DNA from: Tetmemena sp. SeJ-2015
Taxonomy: Eukaryota > Ciliophora > Spirotrichea > Sporadotrichida > Oxytrichidae
NCBI GenBank assembly: GCA_027382625.1
Contig: JAJKFJ010008248.1
Span: 1-15,687, forward strand
Reading direction: 5' to 3'
Length of the DNA: 15,687 nt
Each line of letters opens with the position of its first letter. Positions within the stretch are counted from its first letter, which is position 1. A program made the position numbers and the translations under genes. Of this stretch, positions 1-7,470 are shown piece after piece. The notes below the pieces were generated by a model, which saw only the letters and a program-made list of their open reading frames with translations, did not search any database and had not been told where the DNA came from.

Positions 1-20
1 CCCCAAAACCCCAAAACCCC
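1..20. repeat. Hypotrich telomere repeat C4A4C4A4C4
   Basis: The first 20 bases are two and a half C4A4 units. This is the exact double-stranded telomere length and phase known for macronuclear chromosomes of Oxytricha and Stylonychia. A protein start follows only 178 bp later, a typical spacing for a nanochromosome 5' end. No G4T4 repeat is present at the right end. The surprise is that the adjoining DNA still carries unexcised IESs. Confidence 0.93.
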
Positions 21-197
21 TGAAGATAAAAGTGCCAAAAATACCAAAAGTATTGAGTAAAATAAACTAAATAGAGAGTAAATATATGTCTGATAGTGTC
101 TATTTAAACCTATTTTTAACTATCCTTTAATGACGAAATAGGGTACAGCAAGATAATTAAGAATAATAAAGACTCTAATTTCCATATTAAAACAGAA
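21..197 (+). promoter_or_regulatory. Subtelomeric leader upstream of the first gene
   Basis: AT-rich, non-coding stretch between the telomere and the first ATG. It presumably holds promoter and 5' UTR by position only. An ATG at 130 opens a frame that ends at TGA before the real start. I see no defined promoter motif. Confidence 0.4.
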
Positions 198-2742
198 ATG
201 AGATTTACTGAGTCAGTAGTCTTACTTACGCTACTAGGTCTAGTCACTCAGAGCTAAGCCAATGGGATCAAGAGTAATTAAATTTACTATATATTTTCTT
301 ACTTCATTTAAGAGCTAGCTGGATAAATTCAAGATCCATGATCACCTTCTAGAAACTGTTTAATATGAGGAGGGACATAAACATGATCATAATTTCTTCG
401 ATCAATTGGCAAAACAGTCCTCATCCTCAGTATTCTCAGCAGCCATCATGATATCTGCGCTCTCAACTCATCAAAGCTTTACCGACCAAGTCAAGTGCTA
501 TTCTTGCTTATTTTCGGTAGGAGCAGTCAGAACTATGCTTTAAACACTCAATCGTTTATCTGTTTTAGGTTTGCTTGACGATCAAAACAGATAGGAAATG
601 ATTAAAGACGCTCTATCCCTGGCTTGTGCATTCAAATACAAGCTATCTATTTAAGATTTTATGTTATCAGTCTGTAAAGGATTGATGGAGTAAATTACTT
701 GTCCTTATAAAATATAAGTGCTTGTATATTTCTAGGGTTTACTATGGAGACCACTTTATTAAATCTATTCTGACCTACCCAACTGACCCTGGCTACGTGT
801 GCGGAAATTATTTGGATTACTGTGAGTCAAAGTATCACATCCTCAAGGAAGAAGACTACATCTAAGAATTGCCACTTAATTCAATTCTTACTCATATGTA
901 TTTAATTGCTGTAGTATAAGCCAGATATCATCAAGGATGATGATTATGTTACAAAACTTTACGACTCTCATCCATCCAATTAATATTTTAGTGCAATGAA
1001 TAATATATTTGAAATCCCCGAACTCAACTATCAAGGTGGTTCACATCACAGATATTCATTTGGATTTAGAATACAGAGAAGGTACAAATATGTATTGTGA
1101 TTCAGTGGTCTGCTGTCGCAAGGAGAGTGGATTCACAGACGTCAAGTCCAAAAGAGCAACTAAATATGGAGGATACTCCTGCGATACCCCTATAACCTTG
1201 CTCACCTCAATGGGAGATTTTATTACTGTGAAAGTTAATTCATGTTGTCAAGTATATATAATGAGTTTTATAAGCTTTTGCATTTGAACTTTACAAATAG
1301 AATGAAAATAATTAAAGCTAATTAGATTTCAAAGTAGATCAAATCTAACTTTCCTATCATAGAATACCTCAAAGCATGAAGTATATCACTTTTCATTCAT
1401 ATTTAACGATAATGAGGAAATCAAACCCCATTCAGTTCTGTGGACAGGTGATACAGTGCCTCATAACATGAATGAGGAGAAGAAATACGACGAAAAAATC
1501 AAATTCCTGAAAAGAGCAGCTGACTTCTTTGATGCTAATATGACTGACTCTACCTTATATCCAGTTAATAAAATTTACAATATATTTAGTTATGGGCAAC
1601 CATGATTATATGGTCTCAAACCTTGAGAACTTTTAAAAGAGAGGAGAAATGGTCAAGATTATTCTAGATATGTGGAAAGACTACTTAGATGACTCGGCGG
1701 AGGAAAGTTTCATTGATCACTCCTACTACACTTAGAAATTTAGAGTCTATAAAAATGGAACTCTCCACACTTATGAAGTAATCATCATTTAATCACTTAT
1801 TTTATGACAAGGTAAATATAGTGGCTGTGAACACTCAACCTTGTTACACTTTTAACACCTTTATCTATCATCAAAGAAATGACCCAGGTGGTGTACTTGC
1901 TTGGTTAAACGAAACTCTTGCTAAATTTGAAAAGAATGGAGAAATTGCTATTCTTATGTCTCATATCCCACCTGCTGACTATACTTGCGCTCACGCATGG
2001 GCTGCTAGATACCAAGCAATTGCTGAGAGATACTAACACGTCATTAGATCTTATAATCTCTCGTAATTAAATTGTTAATGCTTAAGATTTTCAGTGCATG
2101 GCCACGACCATACCGAGTAATACAACTTGGTGAGAGCTCACGAAAGCAAGAAGCCTGTGGGAGTCCAATACTGGTCCTCTTCCCTAACCCCACACACTGA
2201 CATAAATCCCTCTTTTAGAGTGTTTGAATTGGATGAAGAGACTATGCTACCTGTAAAAGTTACAACTTATTTTTTAACTTACATGGTTGACTTGAGAGAT
2301 AAGGATCCTAAATGGAAGAAACGCCATGAATAAACGGAGCACTATGGAATGAAAGACCTCAGCCCTGCAAGCTACGATGATCTATCAGATAGAATGAGAG
2401 AAGACGAGAAAGTTGCCACTAAGTTCCTCCACTCTTTCTCAATTCATTTTAAATTGCTATTTTAATAGATGGGCCATCCATTGATGGATTTAAATGCAAA
2501 GATGATAAATTCTTTGCATTTATATCAACTATGTTTTCTAATGAGGCGTGTAAAAAACATTTATATTGCTTCTCTAGAAGCTCCTACCTGCATCAAGCGA
2601 CATAAAATCTGCATTATTTTTATTTGCGAGAGAGTGCATGGGTCAAAAGTTGAATTTAACTGAGGAGGTGATGTAATTCCTGGCTGGTCCTTGGATAGAC
2701 GATGCTACCAAGAACCGTAATTATGAATTAAAGTTTGAATGA
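198..2742 (+). CDS. Acid sphingomyelinase-like phosphodiesterase, paralog 1 (germline form, 13 IESs)
   Basis: Predicted secreted or lysosomal phosphodiesterase of the acid sphingomyelinase family: signal peptide, saposin B domain, then a calcineurin-like metallophosphatase domain. The N-terminus MRFTESVVLLTLLGLV is hydrophobic. The saposin region shows CYSC, LACAF, VCKG, VCGN and a YC pair, six cysteines as in the family. Metal-site motifs follow in order: ITDIHLDLEY, WTGDTVPHNMN, MGNHDY, MSHIPPADY and HGHDH. It ends ...NYELKFE-TGA. TAA and TAG read as Gln throughout. The unprocessed gene is broken by frame changes; removing 13 direct-repeat-bounded inserts (559 bp) leaves exactly 662 codons, close to the roughly 630 residues of animal acid sphingomyelinase. 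It is a tandem paralog of the next gene, 262 bp away. The substrate is inferred from family membership only. Confidence 0.92.
270..309 (+). other. IES, pointer AAGAG, 40 bp
   Basis: AAGAG occurs at 270-274 and 310-314. Deleting 40 bp joins NGIK to SQLDKFK; reading through instead meets TGA within about 15 codons. Confidence 0.88.
536..571 (+). other. IES, pointer TGCTT, 36 bp
   Basis: TGCTT occurs at 536-540 and 572-576. The insert is in frame and lacks TGA, so it is recognised only by comparison: removal gives RTMLDDQN, matching RTMLEDGN of the paralog, which has an IES at the same place. Confidence 0.8.
644..664 (+). other. IES, pointer TATC, 21 bp
   Basis: TATC occurs at 644-647 and 665-668. 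Removal gives FKYKLSVCKG, matching uninterrupted FKFKLSVCKG in the paralog. The insert is in frame and TGA-free, and has no counterpart in paralog 2. Confidence 0.85.
705..738 (+). other. IES, pointer TTA, 34 bp
   Basis: TTA occurs at 705-707 and 739-741. Removal gives KGLMEQITCPYYGDHF, which aligns without gaps to KGLIDQTQEHYFGRNF of the paralog. A TATA pair (706 and 725) also restores frame but adds five unmatched residues. Confidence 0.72.
871..919 (+). other. IES, pointer GCCA, 49 bp
   Basis: GCCA occurs at 871-874 and 920-923. Removal joins EEDYIQELP to DIIKDDDYV and removes a frame change ending in TGA. Confidence 0.87.
974..1013 (+). other. IES, pointer ATCC, 40 bp
   Basis: ATCC occurs at 974-977 and 1014-1017. 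Removal joins YDSHPS to PNSTIKVVHITD, just before the first metal-binding motif. Confidence 0.88.
1223..1402 (+). other. IES, pointer TTA, 180 bp (longest in the window)
   Basis: TTA occurs at 1223-1225 and 1403-1405. Removal joins MGDFI to NDNEEIKPHSVLWTGD. The insert is AT-rich with TGA codons and shows no gene. The exact edge could shift by a base or two because the pointer is short. Confidence 0.78.
1563..1587 (+). other. IES, pointer AGTTA, 25 bp
   Basis: AGTTA occurs at 1563-1567 and 1588-1592. Removal restores YPVMGNHDYM, the conserved metal-binding motif. A GT...AG reading of the same stretch does not restore the frame. Confidence 0.92.
1771..1801 (+). other. IES, pointer TTATGA, 31 bp
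   Basis: TTATGA occurs at 1771-1776 and 1802-1807. Removal gives NGTLHTYDKVNIVAVNTQPC, matching the paralog, which has an IES at the same codon. Confidence 0.92.
2046..2084 (+). other. IES, pointer AGAT, 39 bp
   Basis: AGAT occurs at 2046-2049 and 2085-2088. Removal gives QHVIRFSVHGHDH. The insert is in frame without TGA; the paralog has a frame-breaking IES at the same site. Confidence 0.83.
2264..2275 (+). other. Candidate 12-bp IES, pointer AACTTA
   Basis: AACTTA occurs at 2264-2269 and 2276-2281. Removal gives VTTYMVDL, matching TTYYLDL of the paralog after removal of its 45-bp insert, which has the same AACTTA pointer. It is in frame and TGA-free, so it could instead be four real codons. 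Confidence 0.6.
2441..2463 (+). other. IES, pointer AAT, 23 bp
   Basis: AAT occurs at 2441-2443 and 2464-2466. Removal gives HSFSIDGPSIDGFKC, aligned without a gap to KTMAADGPKFD of the paralog. Confidence 0.8.
2597..2625 (+). other. IES, pointer GCGA, 29 bp
   Basis: GCGA occurs at 2597-2600 and 2626-2629. Removal gives SYLHQARECMGQ. The paralog has a 29-bp IES at the same codons. Confidence 0.9.
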
Positions 2743-3004
2743 AGAGAGATCCAAAGAGTATTGCTCCTTTAAAAATGAATAAGAGAAACTATGAAATCAT
2801 AATAACTAATAGTTTAATCATTATCTTCTCAAGATGCATCTGTACTCTTTAGGACTTTGTGAAACATCTCTATTTTTCTTTATCATTAAATTTGGACTAA
2901 TTTCTTCTAGAGATAAAATGCATGTACAAAAATTCGTTTCAAAGCTTATGTAGAATAGATTTATTATGGAAATAGAAAAATATAAATATCTTACAAATTA
3001 AACA

Positions 3005-5602
3005 ATGAAAAAGGAGTGGAAATGCTTATCAGTTTTGATACTCACAACTGCCTTATTTATCTTAACTCAAGGCTAAACAATTGAGGGCGACTAATTAAAT
3101 TTTATTTAATTAATTCAGCAATCAAATTATCTCTTACAGTGAGTCACTAGCAACAGAAGTTAGCAGAAACTTAGAATAGAAGAGCATTTCTTTTAAGAAT
3201 ACTTCATTAAGAAAGAGACTAGCGACTAGTTTGTCTAGCTTTCAAATTTAATCTAGCGAGAACAGCTTCAAGCAGAGTGTAGAGTGCAACAGCTGCCACT
3301 TCGTTGTTGGAGGAATTAGAACTTCTTAAAAATATTGTCTGATTTTTAACTATGCTAGAGGATGGGAACATTCAAGATATTGCTTTACACACCTCCGCAC
3401 TTATTTGTGCTTTCAAATTCAAGCTATCAGTCTGCAAAGGGCTCATTGACTAAACTCAAGAACATTAATTTATTCCTGAATTTTTAATTCAAGTTAAATT
3501 TCTAAAAAGATGTACTTTTTGTAACTTAACAGCTTATTAATTATTTTTGAAAGAAAATTAATTAAATTAATGGTTTATTTTGGAAGAAATTTTGTGAACT
3601 CAATCACAACATATCCTACAGATCCCTCCTATATATGTGGAAATCATTTCAGCTTTTGCAAAACTTCTAAATATGCCTTCTTTAAGTGAATTCTTATTTA
3701 CTCTATTTTAATATCACATCCTCCCCGAAGAAGATTATATTCAGAAGATGTGAAAACAAATTCCCATTCATCATTAATTTGTTGTTTGATGCTCTCAGAT
3801 AAACCTGAGGCAATAAGAAATGATGATTTCGTGCAAAAGCTATATCAGCAAAATCCAACTCCTAATAATGATAATGAATAAATTTATAGTAATGTTTCCT
3901 AAATCAACGATCAGGATCTTGCATTTGACAGATGTACACTTAGACTTGAACTACGAAGAGGGAGCCAATAAAAATTGTGACTATGTCATTTGCTGTCGCA
4001 AGGTCAATGGGTTTCCCGAAGATCCATAAAACAAGGCTTCGAAGTATGGAAGCTACAAATGCGATACTCCTCTACCCCTTCTGACTTCTATGGGAGACTT
4101 CATCAACCAAGAAATTCAACCAGAGGTTTAAATTAAGTTAAGTGAGTTTAAAAATATTTAGTTTTGCTTTGGACAGGTGACACAGTCCCCCACAACATGA
4201 ATGAGGAAAAAGTAGCTTCAGAAAAGTATAAGTTCTTTAAAAGAACTGCCGACTTCTTTGCTGCTAATTTCACCACAGCATCTATCTATCCGGTTATGAA
4301 AAAGTTATGATGAGCATGAGTTAGTTTAAATTATGGGAAACCATGACTATATGAAATCTAATCTGCAAGACTTCGAGGGGTCAGCAGATATTTTGTCGCA
4401 AGTCCACGACTTCTGGAAAGACTATTTGGATGAATCAGCCTCAGAAAGTTTTAAAGAGCATTCCTACTATACCTAAAAGCTGAAAGCATACAAGAACGGA
4501 ACTCTTCAAACTTATGATAGCTATTTTTTTATTTTATTCTACAATTTCTTGAATGACAAAGTTAACATAGTTGCAGTCAACACTCAACCTTGCTACGTGT
4601 TCAACACCTACATCTACCATCAGAGAAATGATCCAGGCGGTGTGCTTGCTTGGCTAAACGAAACTCTCGCTAGATTTGAACAGAATGGAGAGATAGCGAT
4701 CATATTATCACACGTCCCTCCAGCAGACTACACTTGCGCCCATGGATGGGCAACTAGGTATCAATCCATAGCTGAGAGATACCAACACATCATCAGATTA
4801 TACTAAATTTTTAAGAAGATTATCTCTTCATGGTCATGATCACAAAGAGAAATACAATATCCTAAGGGCTCACGAGAGTCAGAAGCCAATAGGAGTATAA
4901 CTGTGGACTTCCTCGCTCACTCCTTTCGAAGATGTGAATCCCTCTTTTAGAGTCCTAGAAGTAGATGAAGAAACTCTGCTTCCATACTCTTCTACAACTT
5001 AAGATGAGATTTAAAGTTAAAATATGAAACTTCAATTTTTAACTTACTACTTAGATCTAAAGGATAAAACTCCCAAATGGAAGAAGAGACACGAGTACAC
5101 TACTCACTATCAAATGCAAAATTTAAGCCCTGAGAGCTTTGACTAGCTCTCGAGCAGTATCAGGAAAGAAGAGGCTATTCAGAAATAGTTATATTAAAAA
5201 AGTTGATAATTAAACTTTTAATGTTGATTGCAATAAAATACATGAAGACTATGGCAGCTGATTATTATTCTTATTTTAGTCTGATGGTCCTAAATTTGAT
5301 TACCACTCCTGCAACAAAGAACTTTGCTATATTTCTATAGTTTTATTTACGTTTTTATAAGAGTGTAGACAAGAGCTCTTAAATTTAAATTTTTATTATG
5401 AATTGATTATTTATTTGAAGCTCTACTGCAACACTAAAAGCTCATATCTACTTCAAGCTTATTAAAAATTAACTTTATAGATGTAGCTAGGAAGTGCATG
5501 GGATAGGGATACAACCTCAAAGAAGGAGTGCTTCAATACCTTGCAGGACCATGGATTTCAAACTCAACCATCAACTAACAATACCAAACTAAGCCAGAAT
5601 GA
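3005..5602 (+). CDS. Acid sphingomyelinase-like phosphodiesterase, paralog 2 (germline form, 15 IESs)
   Basis: Tandem paralog of the preceding gene with the same order: signal peptide (MKKEWKCLSVLILTTALFIL), saposin B domain (CNSC, ICAF, VCKG, ICGN, FC), metallophosphatase domain and cysteine-containing C-terminal region. Metal-site motifs are LTDVHLDLNY, WTGDTVPHNMN, MGNHDY, LSHVPPADY and HGHDH. It ends ...NQQYQTKPE-TGA. Removing 15 direct-repeat-bounded inserts (603 bp) leaves exactly 665 codons. The start at 3005 is chosen because it gives a signal peptide ending TQGQ, like TQSQ of paralog 1. The central block from DKVNIVAVNTQPC to the HGHDH motif is nearly identical between the two, while their IESs have diverged. 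A truncated synthetase gene starts only 34 bp after the stop. Confidence 0.92.
3092..3110 (+). other. IES, pointer TAATT, 19 bp
   Basis: TAATT occurs at 3092-3096 and 3111-3115. Removal gives TIEGDQFSNQIISYSESLA; reading through ends at TGA. Confidence 0.85.
3320..3347 (+). other. IES, pointer AACT, 28 bp
   Basis: AACT occurs at 3320-3323 and 3348-3351. Removal gives GGIRTMLEDGN, matching RTMLDDQN in paralog 1. An internal GT...AG of 22 nt exists but does not give this match. Confidence 0.88.
3465..3574 (+). other. IES, pointer TTA, 110 bp
   Basis: TTA occurs at 3465-3467 and 3575-3577, at the same codon and with the same pointer as the 34-bp IES in paralog 1. Removal gives KGLIDQTQEHYFGRNF and the 26-plus spacing expected between saposin cysteines. 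It is very AT-rich and has no gene. Confidence 0.75.
3670..3709 (+). other. IES, pointer AATAT, 40 bp
   Basis: AATAT occurs at 3670-3674 and 3710-3714. Removal gives KTSKYHILPEEDYIQ, aligned to uninterrupted ESKYHILKEEDYIQ in paralog 1, which lacks this IES. Confidence 0.92.
3747..3787 (+). other. IES, pointer GATG, 41 bp
   Basis: GATG occurs at 3747-3750 and 3788-3791. Removal gives YIQKMLSDKPEAIRNDDFV and eliminates an immediate TGA. Confidence 0.87.
3860..3896 (+). other. IES, pointer TCCTAA, 37 bp
   Basis: TCCTAA occurs at 3860-3865 and 3897-3902. Removal gives QQNPTPKSTIRILHLTD, matching HPSPNSTIKVVHITD of paralog 1. Confidence 0.93.
4126..4160 (+). other. IES, pointer GTTT, 35 bp
   Basis: GTTT occurs at 4126-4129 and 4161-4164. 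Removal gives EIQPEVLLWTGDTVPH. A 20-nt GT-AG intron at 4142-4161 also restores frame but adds QIKLI, absent from paralog 1. Confidence 0.83.
4294..4330 (+). other. IES, pointer TTATG, 37 bp
   Basis: TTATG occurs at 4294-4298 and 4331-4335, with a third internal copy at 4305. Removal restores YPVMGNHDYM. Same codon position as the AGTTA IES of paralog 1. Confidence 0.92.
4514..4552 (+). other. IES, pointer ATGA, 39 bp
   Basis: ATGA occurs at 4514-4517 and 4553-4556. The insert is in frame without TGA, but removal gives LQTYDKVNIVAVNTQPC, matching paralog 1 after its own IES is removed. Confidence 0.87.
4795..4816 (+). other. IES, pointer AGATTAT, 22 bp
   Basis: AGATTAT occurs at 4795-4801 and 4817-4823. 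Removal gives QHIIRLSLHGHDH, restoring the last metal-binding motif. Confidence 0.94.
4996..5040 (+). other. IES, pointer AACTTA, 45 bp
   Basis: AACTTA occurs at 4996-5001 and 5041-5046. It is in frame and TGA-free. Removal gives STTYYLDLKDK, matching TTYMVDLRDK in paralog 1. Confidence 0.78.
5183..5235 (+). other. IES, pointer AAATA, 53 bp
   Basis: AAATA occurs at 5183-5187 and 5236-5240. Removal joins RKEEAIQK to YMKTMAA. Paralog 1 has no IES here. Confidence 0.87.
5258..5280 (+). other. IES, pointer CTGAT, 23 bp
   Basis: CTGAT occurs at 5258-5262 and 5281-5285. Removal gives KTMAADGPKFDYHSC. Paralog 1 has a 23-bp IES at the same site. Confidence 0.87.
5374..5418 (+). other. IES, pointer AGCTCT, 45 bp
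   Basis: AGCTCT occurs at 5374-5379 and 5419-5424. It is in frame and TGA-free, but removal gives ECRQELYCNTKSSYL, aligned to EACKKHLYCFSRSSYL of paralog 1, where no IES exists. Confidence 0.9.
5456..5484 (+). other. IES, pointer AGCT, 29 bp
   Basis: AGCT occurs at 5456-5459 and 5485-5488. Removal gives YLLQARKCMGQGYNL, matching YLHQARECMGQKLNL. Confidence 0.9.
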
Positions 5603-5636
5603 AAGAGAGAGTCAAGATTATTAATTTCTGAAATAA

Positions 5637-7108
5637 ATGACTCTACCTAGAATCTATTCAATAAGAAACGAGATCGTCTTAATTATGGTGTTTGCTATAG
5701 ATACCTCAGGCACAACTGGAGCACCCAAGGGAGTTGTTAGAGACACTGGAGGCACAACTGTAGCTTTGAACTGGATCATGAAGAACATGTTCGACATCCA
5801 CAAGGGAGATGTCTGGTTCTCAACCAGTGACATTTGCATTTTTAATTTAATTCATCGGCTGGGTGGTTGGTCACTCCTTCATTATTTACGGGCCTCTCAT
5901 CAGAGGATCTCAGTGCATCTTATTCGAGGGCAAGCCAATCGTGCCTGATGCTGGAGTTCTCTGGAGAGTGGTAGAGCAGTATAAGGTCAAGCATATCTAT
6001 GTAGCTCCAACTGCTGCTAGAATTGTCAAAAAGGAAGACTATGATGGAGAGCTGGTTAAAAAGTATGATGTCTCTTCTCTCAAGGGATTCCACTTAGTTG
6101 GAGAGCGATGCGACCCAGATACCATTTGGTGGATCCACAAAACTCTCCCCAACGTCATTATCAATGACAACTGGTGGCAAACTGAGACTGGATGGCCCAT
6201 CAGTAAAAAATGAACATTTTTCTGCTATATTCTTCATCAGTGGCAACTTCCTGAACACTGACGACTTCAAGACTGTGTTCCCAACTCTACCAGGTAGTGT
6301 GACAAAGGTTGTTCCAGGCTATGAGATTGAAATAGTTGACGATCATAATGAGAGGATTACTGAACCTGAGGTGCTGGGCAGAGTGGCAATTAAATTGCCC
6401 ATGCCTCCCTCCTTCATGCTTATCATTAAAACGAATGCCTCCCATTTATGCTGACTCTTTGGGGAAATGACGAGGCCTTCATATAGAAGTATCTTTCAGA
6501 CACCCCAGGCTACTACACAACTGGAGATGCAGGTATGATGGACGAGAACGGCTACCTACATATCATGACTAGAGTAGATGACGTGATAAACACTGCAGGT
6601 CACAGACTATCCACTGGAAGACTAGAAGAAGTTGTGAATGACCACCCAAGCGTGGTGGAGTCAGCAGTTGTAGGTCACGTTGACGAAATTAGAGGAGATT
6701 GCCCTGTGGCCTTCGTTATCCTTAAGGGTTCAAATGAGGAGTTTGAGGCCCTCACTGATGCAGACAAAGCCAAATTAGCTACCTTATAAACTTTCTTAAA
6801 TATCATTTTTTGCTAAAGAGATCAATGAGAAAGTGAGACACGATGTGGGTCCTATTGCTAGACTTGAAGCAGTACTCTTTATCCTCAGGCTGCCAAAGAC
6901 TCGTTCAGGAAAGATCCTCAGAGGCACAATCAAGAAGATAGTCAACGAGCAAGAGTTCAAAACTCCAGCAACTATTGATGATGCCTCAGTCCTCGACACT
7001 ATCAAGGAAATCAGCGCCAAGTGGCTAGAGGAGAAGAGAGCTGCTCAGAAAGCGTATGACTTAGCTCACAACCATCACTCACACTCTTCCGGAGAACAAA
7101 AGCAGTGA
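5637..7108 (+). CDS. Propionyl/acetyl-CoA synthetase, C-terminal part only (N-terminal half absent)
   Basis: AMP-forming acyl-CoA synthetase of the ACSS3/PrpE (propionyl-CoA synthetase-like) group, which activates a short-chain acid to its CoA ester with ATP. Similarity begins abruptly at about 5702 with the phosphate-binding loop TSGTTGAPKG and continues through GDVWFSTSDIGWVVGHS, WWQTETGWPIS, YYTTGDAGMMDENGYL, TRVDDVINTAGHRLSTG and LPKTRSGKILRGTIKK, whose lysine is the usual catalytic and acetylated residue. The tail LAHNHHSHSSGEQKQ is His-rich. Four IESs (125 bp) are removed to give 449 codons from the ATG at 5637. Roughly the first 250 residues of the family are missing: only 34 bp separate this ATG from the previous stop, and residues before TSGTTG do not resemble the family. 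Either the other segments lie elsewhere (scrambled locus) or the gene is a remnant. The ATG is probably not the real start. Confidence 0.85.
5831..5852 (+). other. IES, pointer CAT, 22 bp
   Basis: CAT occurs at 5831-5833 and 5853-5855. Removal restores the family motif SDIGWVVGHS. There is no GT-AG boundary. Confidence 0.9.
6198..6234 (+). other. IES, pointer CATCAGT, 37 bp
   Basis: CATCAGT occurs at 6198-6204 and 6235-6241. Removal joins TETGWPIS to GNFLNTDDF and removes an in-frame TGA. Confidence 0.93.
6416..6447 (+). other. IES, pointer ATGCT, 32 bp
   Basis: ATGCT occurs at 6416-6420 and 6448-6452. Removal gives PPSFMLTLWGNDEAF. The 3' part of the insert resembles the coding DNA just upstream (ATGCCTCCC at 6401 and 6435). 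Confidence 0.92.
6778..6811 (+). other. IES, pointer GCTA, 34 bp
   Basis: GCTA occurs at 6778-6781 and 6812-6815. Removal gives DKAKLAKEINEKVRHDVG. Confidence 0.91.
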
Positions 7109-7470
7109 GGATTGCTTATCGAAATCTAAGCCTAGGACAAACGAGAATCTAAGGATATTTTTACTTCTATATAAAACGTAACATGATTATCAGAAGAGGA
7201 TAGTTTTTAATCTGTGTAAAGATTTGAATCACTAATCAAACTATCACAAAATATAAAGTTTTCACAAATAACACTCATAATTTACAATTTAAATAGAACA
7301 TATTATCGATCCCTTCTTTACAGTTTGACTTTATTCATTTCTTTCATTTAATGCTTCAGACATCTGAAAGGTCCACCCTCACTGGAAATTTAGGATTCGG
7401 TAGGATATGATTCAACGTAATCAATATATAGTTTTAAATTTACTATAATAATTATGATGATGAAGATGAT
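7109..7470. other. Convergent intergenic region
   Basis: AT-rich DNA between two convergent genes. It would hold both 3' ends and perhaps a chromosome-breakage or telomere-addition site, but I see no telomere repeat or conserved motif. One TGA-free minus-strand frame continues from the neighbouring gene into about 7355, which leaves that gene's 3' end uncertain. Confidence 0.5.

Noticed and set aside
1..20. C4A4 repeats as the end of a TBE-type transposon.
   Set aside because: TBE elements carry C4A4 at their outer ends, but the DNA inward of this end is a host gene with no transposon genes, so the orientation and content do not fit.
685..749. ATGGAG repeat at 685 and 744 as the pointer in paralog 1.
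   Set aside because: Although it is the longest local repeat, the 59-bp deletion breaks the frame. TTA at 705/739 aligns gap-free with the paralog.
1563..1592. The inserts are ordinary short GT-AG introns.
   Set aside because: Most have no GT at the left edge or no AG at the right. Where GT...AG exists (1564-1588, 4142-4161, 3339-3360) splicing fails to restore frame or fits the paralog less well than pointer deletion. Only 10319-10529 and 10699-10772 are convincing introns, with 15463-15498 open.
198..5602. The two sphingomyelinase-like genes are frameshifted pseudogenes.
   Set aside because: All disruptions are AT-rich inserts that can be removed between direct repeats to leave exactly 662 and 665 codons with every catalytic motif intact. 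Random decay would not do this.
5603..5700. A sphingomyelinase-synthetase fusion protein read through 5602.
   Set aside because: One frame across 5590-5700 lacks TGA, but it is not the sphingomyelinase frame. The C-terminus ending at 5602 matches the paralog's end, and the residues before TSGTTG match nothing.
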